Source of the DNA: Sinorhizobium americanum
Lineage (GTDB): Bacteria; Pseudomonadota; Alphaproteobacteria; Rhizobiales; Rhizobiaceae
Length of the DNA stretch: 64,000 bases
Assembly (NCBI RefSeq): GCF_001651855.1
Contig: NZ_LNQC01000045.1
Span: forward strand, 124,001 to 188,000
Reading direction: 5' to 3'
Part shown: positions 7,465 through 17,343 of the stretch, piece by piece
Layout of the letters: every line of letters begins with the position of its first letter
Numbering within the stretch: position 1 is the first letter of the stretch
Notes under the pieces: generated by a model
Told to the model about the DNA's origin: nothing
The model's input: only the letters and a program-made list of their open reading frames with translations
Databases searched by the model: none
Position numbers and translations under genes: made by a program

Positions 7465-8499
7465 ATGAACATTCTTAAACTCAGTGTAGCGGCGCTGGTT
7501 GCCTCCGCCGCATTCGCGGGCGCTGCTGTGGCTCGCGACCAGATCCAGGTCGCTGGCTCCTCGACCGTTCTTCCCTACGCCAAGATCGTCGCTGAAAGCT
7601 TCGGCGAGGCGTTCCCGAACTTCAAGACCCCGGTCGTCGAATCCGGCGGCTCTTCCGCCGGCCTGAAGGAATTCTGCAAGGGCGTCGGCGAAGACACGAT
7701 CGACATCGCCAACTCCTCGCGCAAGATCAAGGACAGCGAGATCGAGGCCTGCAAGGCAGCCGGCGTGACCGAGATCCAGGAAGTCAAGATCGGTTACGAC
7801 GGCATCGTCTTCGCGACCGACGCGGGCAATGCCGATATCGCGCTGAAGCCGGAGCACCTCTACAAGGCGCTCGCCGCTGAGATCGTCGTCGACGGCAAGC
7901 TCGCTGCCAACCCCTATAAGAAGTGGTCGGAAGTCGACGCTTCGCTGCCGGATGCCGAAATCGCCGCCTACATCCCGGGTCAGAAGCATGGTACGCGCGA
8001 AGTCTTCGAAGAGAAGATCCTCGCTGCGGGCTGCAAGGCTTCCGGCGCTCAGGACGTCATCAAGGCTGCCGTCAGCGATGAAAAGCAGCAGCACAGCAAG
8101 TGCGTTGCCGTGCGCAAGGACGGCCTGGCGGTCGACATTGACGGCGATTACACCGAGACGCTCGCCCGCATCGCTTCCAACAAGAGCGGCATCGGCGTCT
8201 TCGGCCTGTCGTTCTACGAAAACAACGCCGACAAGCTGAAGGTCGCGACCGTCAACGGCATCGTACCGTCGACCGAGACGATCGCCTCCGGCGAGTACCC
8301 GGTTTCCCGTCCGCTGTTCTTCTACGTCAAGAAGGCGCATCTCGGCGTCATCCCGGGCCTCAAGGAATATGTCGAGTTCTTTGTCGACGACCAGATGATC
8401 GGCCCCGACAGCCCGCTCGCCGAATACGGCCTGGTTGCCGCTCCGGATGCCGAGCGCGAAGAAATTCGCAAGACCTTCGAAGCCGGCAATCTGCTCTGA
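7465..8499 (+). CDS. pstS: phosphate ABC transporter periplasmic binding protein
   Basis: High-affinity phosphate-binding protein of 344 residues, exported to the periplasm. A Sec signal peptide covers residues 1-23, ending in GAAVA before RDQIQVAGSSTVLPYA. The phosphate loop features AGSSTV, ESGGSSAGLKEFC and GQKHGTREVF are present. The sequence is of the long rhizobial type rather than the E. coli type. GGGAGAA precedes the ATG. The tandem PHO boxes upstream make it the first gene of the PhoB-activated pstSCAB-phoU-phoB run. A stem-loop follows the stop, which would favour a higher level of this binding protein than of the membrane subunits. Confidence 0.97.
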   Translation: MNILKLSVAALVASAAFAGAAVARDQIQVAGSSTVLPYAKIVAESFGEAFPNFKTPVVESGGSSAGLKEFCKGVGEDTIDIANSSRKIKDSEIEACKAAGVTEIQEVKIGYDGIVFATDAGNADIALKPEHLYKALAAEIVVDGKLAANPYKKWSEVDASLPDAEIAAYIPGQKHGTREVFEEKILAAGCKASGAQDVIKAAVSDEKQQHSKCVAVRKDGLAVDIDGDYTETLARIASNKSGIGVFGLSFYENNADKLKVATVNGIVPSTETIASGEYPVSRPLFFYVKKAHLGVIPGLKEYVEFFVDDQMIGPDSPLAEYGLVAAPDAEREEIRKTFEAGNLL

Positions 8500-8510
8500 T
8501 CAAGACTGGA

Positions 8511-8539
8511 TCCCGGTGCAGCTTTCCGCTGCGCCGGGA
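8511..8539 (+). other. stem-loop between pstS and pstC
   Basis: TCCCGGTGCAG and CTGCGCCGGGA form an 11-bp stem with one G-T pair around the loop CTTTCCG. No run of T follows directly, so it is more likely an mRNA-stabilising or attenuating hairpin than a full terminator. It lies 12 bases after the pstS stop and 49 before pstC. Confidence 0.7.
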
Positions 8540-8587
8540 CCTTGCATAATTTGGATTTTTTGGCGGCCCTGCCGTGGAGACGTGCCG

Positions 8588-10072
8588 ATGAGCACCTCGC
8601 TTCTTCTCCTGATCATCGCTTTAATTGGTTTTGTTGCCTATTTTGCCGGCCGCGCCCGTTCGCTTGCCGAGTCCGGCAACAAGCTTGCCACCTTGCATTC
8701 GCTGCCGGGCTACCATGGCAGCTATGTCGCCATCGGGGCGGTGCTGCCCGCGGTCCTGGTGCTTGCCGCATGGCTGATCGCCTCGCCTCTTTATGTTGAT
8801 TCCACCGTTCGCTCGGCGCTGCCCGATACGGTCCAGGGTCAGGGCGACGCAGCAGTCCAGCTCGCGCTCGGCCAGGTGAAGGCGGTCGCCACGGGGCTTA
8901 ACCGCCTCGACGCGGCGGAAGTCGAGGCGGTCAAGACCGGTTCGGCCAATCTGCGCGAGACGCTAGCCGCCAAGGGCGTGGCGCTTGCCGGTGAAGGCGA
9001 GCCGTACATGGTCGAGGCGGCTGAGCAGTTCAATACGATGCGCGGCTACAGCCGCTGGCTGATGAGCGCCGCCGTGCTGCTCGTCGCCGTCGCCGGCGGC
9101 CTCTATGCAATCCGCAACGTTACCACCCGCTTTCGCGCCCGCAACCAGGTTGAGCGCGTTATGCTCGGCTCGCTTGTCGTCGCTTCGTCGATCGCCATCC
9201 TGACGACGATCGGCATCATCGGCTCGATGTTGTCGGAAGCCGGTCGCTTCTTCAGCATGGTCTCGCCGATGGAGTTCTTCTTCGGCACGGTTTGGGATCC
9301 GCGCTTCGCCGCGGCAGGCAGCGAAGGCGCCTCCGGCCAGTTCGGCCTGCTGCCGCTTCTCGGCGGCACGCTCTATATCGCCTTCGTCGCCATGCTGTTT
9401 GCTGTGCCGATCGGCCTGTTCGCCGCCATCTACATGGCCGAGTATGCCAGTCCGCGGCTGCGGTCGATCGCGAAGCCGCTCCTGGAGGTGCTAGCCGGCA
9501 TCCCGACGATCGTCTACGGCTTCTTCGCGCTCGTCACCGTAGGTCCGTTCCTGCGCGACATCTCCACGCAGCTGAACGGTCTTATCACCGGCAACTACCA
9601 GAATTTCATTCAGGCGCAGAGCGTGCTGACCGCCGGCATCGTCATGGGCATCATGCTCATTCCGTTCGTCTCGTCGCTGTCGGACGACATCATCACGCAG
9701 GTGCCGCGGGCGCTGCGCGACGGTTCGCTCGGGCTCGGCGCGACGCGCTCGGAGACGGTCAAGAAGGTCATTCTTCCCGCCGCCCTTCCCGGCATCGTCG
9801 GAGCGCTGCTGCTGACCGCCTCGCGCGCGGTCGGCGAGACGATGATCGTCGTGCTTGCCGCCGGCGTCGCCGCGCGCATGCAGCTCGACCCCTTCGAACC
9901 GATGACGACGGTGACGGTCAAGATCGTCCACCAGCTGACCGGCGACCTGGAGTTCACCTCGCCGCAGACGCTGGTCGCCTTCGCGCTCGGCATCACGCTC
10001 TTCGTCATCACGCTCTGCCTCAACATCTATGCGCTCTACATCGTGCGCAAATATCGGGAACAGTACGAATGA
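8588..10072 (+). CDS. pstC: phosphate ABC transporter permease PstC
   Basis: Inner-membrane permease of 494 residues of the phosphate importer. I start at ATG 8588 (MSTSLLLLIIALIGF); the open frame continues upstream through the end of pstS in another frame without a plausible start. The N-terminal third carries extra membrane segments and a loop not found in E. coli PstC, which accounts for the larger size. The conserved permease core lies in the second half: helices around GGTLYIAFVAMLFAVPIGLFAA and the EAA-type loop ALRDGSLGLGATRSETVKKV near residue 380-400, which contacts PstB. The stop overlaps the start of pstA (ATGA), indicating translational coupling. Confidence 0.96.
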   Translation: MSTSLLLLIIALIGFVAYFAGRARSLAESGNKLATLHSLPGYHGSYVAIGAVLPAVLVLAAWLIASPLYVDSTVRSALPDTVQGQGDAAVQLALGQVKAVATGLNRLDAAEVEAVKTGSANLRETLAAKGVALAGEGEPYMVEAAEQFNTMRGYSRWLMSAAVLLVAVAGGLYAIRNVTTRFRARNQVERVMLGSLVVASSIAILTTIGIIGSMLSEAGRFFSMVSPMEFFFGTVWDPRFAAAGSEGASGQFGLLPLLGGTLYIAFVAMLFAVPIGLFAAIYMAEYASPRLRSIAKPLLEVLAGIPTIVYGFFALVTVGPFLRDISTQLNGLITGNYQNFIQAQSVLTAGIVMGIMLIPFVSSLSDDIITQVPRALRDGSLGLGATRSETVKKVILPAALPGIVGALLLTASRAVGETMIVVLAAGVAARMQLDPFEPMTTVTVKIVHQLTGDLEFTSPQTLVAFALGITLFVITLCLNIYALYIVRKYREQYE

Positions 10073-11391
10073 CCGACGTTGCTTCTCCCACGGTAAGGGT
10101 CTCGACCCGTCCCGCCGAAAGCCGCCGCGACATCGGCATCAAGCGCCGCTACGCCGCCGAGCGCCGGTTCCGCGCCTATGGCATCAGCGCCATCGTCATC
10201 GGCCTGTTCTTCCTGGCGGTCCTTGTCTGGAGTGTTGTTTCGAAAGGCTACACGGCCTTCCAGCAGACGACGATCACGCTGCCGATCGAGTTTTCCGAAA
10301 AGGTGATCGACCCGAAGAACGAGCGGGCGACCGATACGAAGCAGTTGATGACGGCCAACTATCCGGTCCTCGTTCGCGACGCCCTGGTCAAGCAGCTGGG
10401 CATCGACCCGAAGAAGCGGCCGCTGGTGAAACAGGCGAACGACATGGTCTCCGACAGCGTCCGCACGCAACTGCGAGACATCGTCGTTGCTGATCCTTCG
10501 GTGATCGGCAAGACGATCCCGGTGACGCTGCTCGCCGACGCGAACATCGATTCGGCATTCAAGGGACAGATCGACCTCAAGGTCGAAGAATCGAAGCGCA
10601 AGGTTAAGGACCAGCAGGTCGCCTGGATGAACCAGCTGGCCGAGGCCGGCGTGCTGAAGAAGAGCTTCAACACTGGCATTTTCGCGTTCGGCGCATCGAG
10701 CCGTCCGGAAGCGGCCGGCGTCGGTGTGGCGCTGGTCGGATCCGCCTATATGATGCTGATCGTCCTGGTCCTGTCGCTGCCCATCGGCGTCGCCGCTTCG
10801 ATCTATCTCGAGGAGTTCGCGCCGAAGAACCGGTTGACCGACCTTATAGAGGTCAACATCAACAATCTCGCCGCCGTGCCTTCGATCGTCTATGGCCTTC
10901 TCGGTCTCGCCGTCTTCGTGAATTTCGCCGGCATGCCGCGCTCGGCCGCCCTCGTCGGCGGTTTCGTACTGACGCTGATGACCCTGCCGACGATCATCAT
11001 CGCAACGCGCGCCGCGCTGAAGGCGGTGCCGCCGTCGATCCGTTCGGCCGCGCTCGGCCTCGGCGCCTCGAGGATGCAGACGATCTTCCACCATGTGCTG
11101 CCGCTTGCCATGCCCGGCATCCTGACCGGCACGATCATAGGCCTGGCGCACGCCCTCGGCGAGACGGCGCCGCTGCTCCTGATCGGCATGGTCGCCTTCG
11201 TCGTCGACTATCCGGGCTCGCCGCTCGAACCGTCCACGGCGCTGCCCGTGCAGATCTACATGTGGGCGAACGAGGCGGAGCGCGCTTTCGTCGAGCGAAC
11301 CTCGGGGGCGATCATCATCCTCTTGATCTTCCTCGTCATCATGAACCTCGGCGCAATTCTGTTGCGGCGTCGCTTTGAGCGTCGCTGGTAG
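10069..11391 (+). CDS. pstA: phosphate ABC transporter permease PstA
   Basis: Second permease subunit, 440 residues. The start ATG 10069 overlaps the pstC stop by four bases. Residues 1-45 are a basic cytoplasmic extension, followed by a first helix at about 38-60, a long periplasmic insert to about 215, and the conserved permease core, including the EAA-type loop [20 protein letters not shown] near residue 323-342 and the segment [18 protein letters not shown]. The N-terminal insert makes it longer than E. coli PstA (296 residues), a feature shared with pstC here and seen in related bacteria. It is followed after 13 bases by pstB. Confidence 0.96.
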   Translation: MTDVASPTVRVSTRPAESRRDIGIKRRYAAERRFRAYGISAIVIGLFFLAVLVWSVVSKGYTAFQQTTITLPIEFSEKVIDPKNERATDTKQLMTANYPVLVRDALVKQLGIDPKKRPLVKQANDMVSDSVRTQLRDIVVADPSVIGKTIPVTLLADANIDSAFKGQIDLKVEESKRKVKDQQVAWMNQLAEAGVLKKSFNTGIFAFGASSRPEAAGVGVALVGSAYMMLIVLVLSLPIGVAASIYLEEFAPKNRLTDLIEVNINNLAAVPSIVYGLLGLAVFVNFAGMPRSAALVGGFVLTLMTLPTIIIATRAALKAVPPSIRSAALGLGASRMQTIFHHVLPLAMPGILTGTIIGLAHALGETAPLLLIGMVAFVVDYPGSPLEPSTALPVQIYMWANEAERAFVERTSGAIIILLIFLVIMNLGAILLRRRFERRW

Positions 11392-11404
11392 TGGGGTAAG
11401 GACT

Positions 11405-12220
11405 ATGAACATCATGTCGGAAGCTGCAGTCGAAAAGGCTCTGGACCAGAAAATGAACACGGTGCCCTTGAAGATGATCGGCAAGGATGTGTCGGTCTAT
11501 TACGGCGAGAAGCGCGCGCTCTTCGACGTCAACCTGAATATCCGCGAGAATACCGTGACGGCGCTCATCGGTCCTTCCGGATGCGGCAAGTCGACCTTCC
11601 TGCGCACCCTCAACCGGATGAACGACACGATCGAGAATTGCCGCGTCACCGGCCGGATCACCCTCGACGAGGACGATATCTACGATCCGTCGATCGACGT
11701 GGTGGAACTGCGCGCCCGCGTCGGCATGGTGTTCCAGAAGCCCAATCCATTCCCGAAGTCGATCTATGAGAACGTTTCCTACGGGCCGCGCATCCACGGC
11801 CTTGCCCGCACGAAAGCCGATTTCGACGAGATCGTCGAAACGAGCCTGCAGAAGGCGGGCCTGTGGAATGAGGTGAAGGACCGCCTGCAGGAGCCGGGGA
11901 CGGGTCTTTCCGGCGGCCAGCAGCAGCGTCTCTGCATCGCCCGCGCCGTCGCCGTCAGCCCGGAAGTGATCCTCATGGACGAGCCATGTTCCGCCCTTGA
12001 TCCGATCGCCACGGCCAAGGTCGAAGAGCTCATTCACGAGCTGCGCGCCAATTTCACCATCGTCATCGTGACCCACTCGATGCAGCAGGCGGCCCGCGTC
12101 TCGCAGCGCACCGCCATGTTCCACCTCGGCAATCTCGTCGAGGAGAACGATACCGACAAGATGTTCACCAATCCGGACGACCAGCGCACCCAGGACTACA
12201 TCATGGGCCGGTTCGGCTAA
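11405..12220 (+). CDS. pstB: phosphate ABC transporter ATP-binding protein PstB
   Basis: ATPase of the phosphate importer, 271 residues, cytoplasmic face of the membrane. Walker A is GPSGCGKST (residues 56-64), the signature is [14 protein letters not shown], Walker B is [13 protein letters not shown], and the switch His is in [20 protein letters not shown] lies directly upstream of ATG 11405, so I prefer it over a start at 11375. PstB also takes part, with PhoU, in transmitting the phosphate status to PhoR. Confidence 0.98.
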   Translation: MNIMSEAAVEKALDQKMNTVPLKMIGKDVSVYYGEKRALFDVNLNIRENTVTALIGPSGCGKSTFLRTLNRMNDTIENCRVTGRITLDEDDIYDPSIDVVELRARVGMVFQKPNPFPKSIYENVSYGPRIHGLARTKADFDEIVETSLQKAGLWNEVKDRLQEPGTGLSGGQQQRLCIARAVAVSPEVILMDEPCSALDPIATAKVEELIHELRANFTIVIVTHSMQQAARVSQRTAMFHLGNLVEENDTDKMFTNPDDQRTQDYIMGRFG

Positions 12221-12306
12221 GGCGAGTTGCGGGTCGGGGGCCTTCCGGCCGCCTCCCGCATGCCTGCTGACGTCCCTTCGAGAACAGCGCGCCCGAGGAA
12301 ACGCAT

Positions 12307-13020
12307 ATGACCCACGCACACATCACGTCCGCATTCGACGAAGAACTGAAATATCTGACCCGCCGGATTTCGGAGATGGGCGGCCTCGCCGAGCAGATGG
12401 TAGCGGACTCCGTCCGGGCTCTGGTGAACTCCGACCTGGCGCTTGCCCAGAAGGTCATCTCCGACGATGCGATCCTGGACGATGCCGAGCGGCAGATCGG
12501 CGAGAAGGCGATCGTCACCATCGCCAAGCGCCAGCCGATGGCCGCGGATCTGCGCGAGATCATGGGCTCGATCCGGATCGCCGCCGATCTGGAGCGTGTC
12601 GGCGACCTCGGCAAGAACACTGCCAAGCGCGTCATCGCGGTTGCCGGCTCCGGAATTCCGCGCAAGCTGGCGCGCGGCCTCGAGCACCTCGCCGAGCTTG
12701 CCCTGATCCAGCTCAAGGAGGTCCTCGACGTTTACGCCTCGCGTTCGCCGGAAAAGGCAAACAGCATCCGCGAACGCGACGAGGAGATCGACGCGATTTA
12801 CACCTCGTTGTTCCGCGAGCTGTTGACCTACATGATGGAGGATCCGCGCAACATCACGCCCTGCACGCATCTTCTTTTCTGCGCCAAGAACATTGAGCGT
12901 ATCGGCGACCACGCCACCAATATCGCCGAAACGATCTACTACATGGCGACGGGCGCCCAGCCGCAGGGCGAGCGCCCGAAGGACGACATGACGTCGACGC
13001 TTGGATCCGTCACCGACTGA
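12307..13020 (+). CDS. phoU: phosphate transport system regulatory protein PhoU
   Basis: Cytoplasmic helical protein of 237 residues with the two three-helix PhoU repeats. Each repeat carries the metal-binding pattern: EKAIVTIAKRQPMAADLREI in the first and LLTYMMEDPRNITPCTHLLF followed by ERIGDHATNIAE in the second. PhoU represses PhoR signalling when phosphate is plentiful, working with the Pst transporter. It follows pstB after 86 bases and is followed after 48 bases by phoB, all in one direction. Confidence 0.97.
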   Translation: MTHAHITSAFDEELKYLTRRISEMGGLAEQMVADSVRALVNSDLALAQKVISDDAILDDAERQIGEKAIVTIAKRQPMAADLREIMGSIRIAADLERVGDLGKNTAKRVIAVAGSGIPRKLARGLEHLAELALIQLKEVLDVYASRSPEKANSIRERDEEIDAIYTSLFRELLTYMMEDPRNITPCTHLLFCAKNIERIGDHATNIAETIYYMATGAQPQGERPKDDMTSTLGSVTD

Positions 13021-13068
13021 GGGTCGGACACCCGCCAATCATGAATCTAGGCAAGGAGTCGTAACTGA

Positions 13069-13752
13069 ATGTTGCCGAAGATAGCCGTTGTCGAGGACGA
13101 GGAAGCGCTCAGCGTGCTGCTGCGCTACAATCTTGAGGCTGAGGGCTTCGAGGTCGATACGATCTTTCGCGGCGACGAAGCGGAGATCCGCCTGCAGGAG
13201 CGCTTGCCCGACCTTTTGATCCTCGACTGGATGCTGCCCGGCGTCTCCGGCATCGAGCTTTGCCGCCGTCTCCGGCAGCGCCCGGAGACCGAGCGGCTGC
13301 CGATCATCATGCTGACGGCGCGCGGCGAGGAAAGCGAGCGGGTGCGAGGCCTTGCGACCGGTGCCGACGACTACGTCGTCAAGCCGTTCTCGACGCCGGA
13401 GCTGATGGCGCGGGTCAAGGCGATGCTCCGGCGGGCGAAGCCTGAAGTGCTGTCGACGGTGCTTCGCTGCGGCGACATTGAGCTCGATCGCGAAACCCAT
13501 CGCGTGCATCGTCGCAGCCGCGAAGTGAGGCTCGGCCCGACGGAGTTCCGGCTCCTGGAGTTCCTGATGGCCTCGCCAGGCCGCGTCTTCTCCCGCTCGC
13601 AGCTGCTCGACGGCGTCTGGGGGCACGACATCTATGTCGACGAGCGAACGGTCGACGTCCATGTCGGCCGGCTGCGCAAGGCTTTGAATTTCTCCAATAT
13701 GCCCGATGTGATCAGGACGGTGCGCGGGGCCGGCTATTCGCTGGAAAGCTGA
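13069..13752 (+). CDS. phoB: phosphate regulon response regulator PhoB
   Basis: OmpR-class response regulator of 227 residues. The receiver domain (1-120) has the acidic pair Glu9/Asp10, phospho-acceptor Asp53 in LILDWMLPG, the Thr in MLTARGEE and the Lys in YVVKPFS. The C-terminal winged helix (about 130-225) contains LGPTEFRLLEFLMASPGRVFSR and DVHVGRLRKAL. It should bind the PHO boxes upstream of pstS and activate the cluster, including itself by read-through. A hairpin after the stop probably ends the transcript. Confidence 0.98.
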   Translation: MLPKIAVVEDEEALSVLLRYNLEAEGFEVDTIFRGDEAEIRLQERLPDLLILDWMLPGVSGIELCRRLRQRPETERLPIIMLTARGEESERVRGLATGADDYVVKPFSTPELMARVKAMLRRAKPEVLSTVLRCGDIELDRETHRVHRRSREVRLGPTEFRLLEFLMASPGRVFSRSQLLDGVWGHDIYVDERTVDVHVGRLRKALNFSNMPDVIRTVRGAGYSLES

Positions 13753-13787
13753 CGCTTGCGCGGCTCTTCCGGCGTTCCAAAGAGTTA

Positions 13788-13804
13788 GGGGCCCGACGGG
13801 CCCC
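13788..13804. terminator. hairpin between phoB and gcrA
   Basis: GGGGCCC-GAC-GGGCCCC forms a perfect 7-bp stem with a 3-base loop. It lies 36 bases after the phoB stop and 32 bases from the gcrA stop, between convergent genes, so it can serve both. The T-run after it is imperfect (TTCATGCTTTCTT). Confidence 0.65.
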
Positions 13805-13835
13805 TTCATGCTTTCTTCGTTACTGCTCCGACCGA

Positions 13836-14354
13836 TCAGCGCGCGCGCCGCCGCTCGGCCGAGGGCTGGTAGGCGAGGCGAGCGTGGTAGCTGCAATAGG
13901 GGGAGGATTCCGGCGAGTCGTTGCCGCAGAAGTGGAATTCTTCCTTGAGCGGGTCGCCGATCGGCCATTTGCAGGTCCGCTCGGTCAGCTGGGTGAGTTC
14001 CAGCCGGCGCGACATCGGGACGACGATGTTGGTGTCGAGTGCGAGATCCTGCTCCGCCACCAAATCGACAGCGACCTCTTCCTTGAGCACGGCCGTGCCG
14101 GCAGCGCGGGTAACCGTCCGGGTCACGGCGCGTGCCGCGTAGTTCGGGGCGCGGGGCGCCGAAGTCGTCCGCTTAGGACGAGCCGCCGCGGTCGCTCCGC
14201 CGGCCTTGGCGCGGCCTGGCAGGCTCAACCGATGAACCTTGCCGATCACCGCGTTACGGCTGACGCCTCCCAGCTGCGCCGCGATCTGACTCGCGCTTAG
14301 TCCCTCCGACCACAGCTTCTTCAGCTTTTCAACCCGCTCGTCAGTCCAGTTCAT
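13836..14354 (-). CDS. gcrA: GcrA cell cycle regulator
   Basis: Cell-cycle transcription factor of 172 residues found only in alphaproteobacteria. GcrA binds sigma70 RNA polymerase and promoters methylated at GANTC by CcrM. The N-terminal helix-turn-helix MNWTDERVEKLKKLWSEGLS with SQIAAQLGGVSRNAVIGKVHRL (residues 21-42) is nearly diagnostic. A linker of about 70 residues follows, then the RNA-polymerase-binding end with the cysteines of CKWPIGDP and the FCG...YCSYHARLAY segment. Upstream are four clustered GANTC sites and a CtrA-like site, which fits control of gcrA by the cell-cycle circuit. Confidence 0.97.
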   Translation of the reverse strand: MNWTDERVEKLKKLWSEGLSASQIAAQLGGVSRNAVIGKVHRLSLPGRAKAGGATAAARPKRTTSAPRAPNYAARAVTRTVTRAAGTAVLKEEVAVDLVAEQDLALDTNIVVPMSRRLELTQLTERTCKWPIGDPLKEEFHFCGNDSPESSPYCSYHARLAYQPSAERRRAR

Positions 14355-14471
14355 GTCTGCACTCCCCGTTCTCAGCGTTTGGGATGGCAGAATCCATCAC
14401 CGTCCTCCGGAAAAACCCCGGAGTTACAACGCGATAACTATTTTGGTGACTAGGTCCGCCGCATGCGTCTA

Positions 14472-14486
14472 GTAATTGAATATTAA
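14472..14486 (-). promoter_or_regulatory. CtrA-like site upstream of gcrA
   Basis: On the minus strand the sequence reads TTAA-N7-TTAC, matching TTAA-N7-TTAA in seven of eight positions. It lies about 118 bases upstream of the gcrA start. In Caulobacter CtrA represses gcrA; whether the same holds here is not shown by sequence. Confidence 0.45.
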
Positions 14487-14500
14487 CCTACCGACAGGGT

Positions 14501-14537
14501 GACTCCGTGGCAAGAGTCGCCGGAATCGCGCCGAATC
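14501..14537. promoter_or_regulatory. cluster of four CcrM methylation sites (GANTC)
   Basis: GACTC, GAGTC, GAATC and GAATC begin at 14501, 14514, 14523 and 14533, spaced 13, 9 and 10 bp. GANTC is expected only about once in 300 bp at this GC content. The cluster lies about 150 bases upstream of the gcrA start and 230 upstream of argD. Confidence 0.85.
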
Positions 14538-14654
14538 GATTTCGCAGTTTTCCCCAACTTGCTGTCGGATAGTTGCATTTTTGCAAGCCCCGCATCGGGA
14601 TTTTTTCGCAGCGCGGAATCCGGACCGGCGCGACTGTTGCAAGCCTTGGTTTTG

Positions 14655-14683
14655 TTGACATTGCGCCGCGATATGGGAATAGT
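14655..14683 (+). promoter_or_regulatory. sigma70-type promoter candidate of argD
   Basis: TTGACA at 14655-14660 is a perfect -35. After 17 bp comes AATAGT at 14678-14683 as a possible -10. The argD start is 86 bases further on. Confidence 0.5.
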
Positions 14684-14769
14684 GCCTGCGCCGCCGAAAG
14701 GCGGCATTTTTGATTTTTGTCGGGCCGATACGTCCGACAGCGATGCCGATGACGAAGGAGACGCTGATC

Positions 14770-15969
14770 ATGGCCGCAACAACGCCGCTCTACGACACCT
14801 ATCTGCGTGCGCCGTTGCGTTTCGAGCGAGGCGAGGGCGTCTGGCTGATTGCCGAAGACGGCACCCGCTATCTCGACTTTGCAGCCGGCGTCGCGGTCAA
14901 TTCGCTCGGCCATGCCCATCCTCATCTCGTCGAAGCGCTGAAAGCTCAGGCCGAGAAGCTCTGGCATGTGTCCAATCTCTACGACGTTCCCGGCCAGGAA
15001 AGCCTGGCGCGGCGGCTGACGGCGGTTACCTTCGCCGATCGGGTGTTCTTCACCAATTCCGGTGCCGAAGCGCTCGAATGTGCGATCAAGACGGCGCGCC
15101 GCTATCATTTCGCCAAGGGCCATCCGGAGCGGTTCCACGTCATCACCTTCGAAGGCGCTTTCCACGGCCGCACCATCGCGACGATCGCAGCCGGCGGCCA
15201 GCAGAAATACATCGAAGGGTTCGGGCCGAAGGCCCCGGGCTTCTATCAGGTGCCGTTCGGCGACATCGCCGCCGTCAAGACCGCGATCAACGACGAGACT
15301 GCTGCAATCCTGGTCGAGCCGATCCAGGGCGAGGGCGGCATTCGCCTCGCCTCGAAAGAGTTCATGCAGGAACTGCGCGCGCTCTGCGACGAGTTCGGCC
15401 TGCTCCTGATCCTCGACGAGGTCCAGTGCGGCGTCGGCCGCACCGGCAAGCTCTTCGCGCATGAATGGTCGGGCATCAAGCCGGACATCATGGCCGTCGC
15501 CAAGGGCATTGGCGGCGGCTTCCCGCTCGGCGCCTGCCTGGCGACCGAGGCGGCGGCCGCCGGCATGGTGGCCGGCACCCACGGCTCGACCTATGGCGGC
15601 AATCCGCTGGCGATGGCGGTCGGTAATGCGGTGCTCGACGTCGTCCTCGCCGATGGCTTCCTGGAGAATGTCCGCGACGTGGCGCTCGTCTTTCGTCAGG
15701 GGCTTGCCTCGCTCAAGGATCGCTTCCCCGACGTGATCGAGGAGATCCGCGGTGACGGCCTGATGCTCGGTATCAAGGCAAAGGTGCCTTCCGCCGACTT
15801 CCTGAAGACGATCCGCGTCGAGAAGCTGCTTGCCGTGCCGGCCGGCGAGAACGTGCTGCGGCTGTTGCCCCCGTTGATCACCACGGCCGCCGAAGCGCGC
15901 GAGGGGCTGGCACGACTCGAGCGTGCCGCCGAGGCGGTGCACGCCAAGAGCGGAACGGCCGCGGCGTGA
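14770..15969 (+). CDS. argD: acetylornithine aminotransferase
   Basis: PLP-dependent class III aminotransferase of 399 residues in arginine synthesis; converts N-acetylglutamate semialdehyde to N-acetylornithine with glutamate as amino donor. The PLP lysine is Lys245 in [10 protein letters not shown], preceded by [21 protein letters not shown] with the ring-binding Asp. The [16 protein letters not shown] and FEGAFHGRT segments are typical. AAGGAG ends 9 bases before ATG 14770; an ATG at 14746 lacks a ribosome site. argF follows after 48 bases in the same direction, so the two form an operon of consecutive steps around ornithine. Confidence 0.97.
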   Translation: MAATTPLYDTYLRAPLRFERGEGVWLIAEDGTRYLDFAAGVAVNSLGHAHPHLVEALKAQAEKLWHVSNLYDVPGQESLARRLTAVTFADRVFFTNSGAEALECAIKTARRYHFAKGHPERFHVITFEGAFHGRTIATIAAGGQQKYIEGFGPKAPGFYQVPFGDIAAVKTAINDETAAILVEPIQGEGGIRLASKEFMQELRALCDEFGLLLILDEVQCGVGRTGKLFAHEWSGIKPDIMAVAKGIGGGFPLGACLATEAAAAGMVAGTHGSTYGGNPLAMAVGNAVLDVVLADGFLENVRDVALVFRQGLASLKDRFPDVIEEIRGDGLMLGIKAKVPSADFLKTIRVEKLLAVPAGENVLRLLPPLITTAAEAREGLARLERAAEAVHAKSGTAAA

Positions 15970-16017
15970 GTCGCGACGAACGGTCGATTACCGGTTTATG
16001 ACAGGAACTACAGCATT

Positions 16018-16935
<918 letters not shown>

Positions 16936-17343
16936 CGGGACCGTTCGAGGGCAGGCCGGGCTATTGAAATCGGAGAGCGCTGACACAATCTAGGCGATGT
17001 GCGGGAGAGTTCGGCCGCTGCGCCGTTTCTCGCCACAGCGCGTTTCTACGGATCCGCCGCATACGGGGCGCTTCCGGAGCCGCGCTTGCCTGCTGGACAA
17101 ATCGGTCCATGCCGGGATCAAATAGGATAAGCGGCAGTTAGAGACGGAGTGCGTCGATCGGCGCTCTCGATGTCACGGGCAATGCACGGTGTCATGCGAC
17201 CGTTGCGTCTCTCGATTGAGACGCAGCGATGCAAAGGAACGGCAAAGGGTGTGCGCGGCTTGCCGCTTGCACCCGCAGGATTGAAGTTCGATCACGGCGA
17301 AGTCGGGTTGCTCGATCGCTGTGATTCATGCAAGGAGCAAACG
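16936..17343. other. intergenic region before hslO
   Basis: This 408-bp region lies between argF and hslO. It contains a perfect 7-bp hairpin, GCGTCTC and GAGACGC around TCGATT at 17205-17224, with no T-run. An open frame from 17149 into hslO has no ribosome site and composition unlike the family, so I treat it as untranslated. I found no convincing heat-shock promoter. Confidence 0.5.

Larger units (their letters stand above)
14355..14769. other. gcrA-argD intergenic region
   Basis: This 415-bp region holds the divergent promoters of gcrA and argD. GANTC sites are at 14390-14394, 14501-14505, 14514-14518, 14523-14527, 14533-14537 and 14616-14620. A CtrA-like site is at 14472-14486 and an argD promoter candidate at 14655-14683. 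The 400 bases upstream of argD hold no supported gene. Confidence 0.7.

Noticed and set aside
17149-17343. N-terminal extension of Hsp33 from an upstream ATG
   Set aside because: The added residues do not fit the family, and a strong AAGGAG site sits before ATG 17344.
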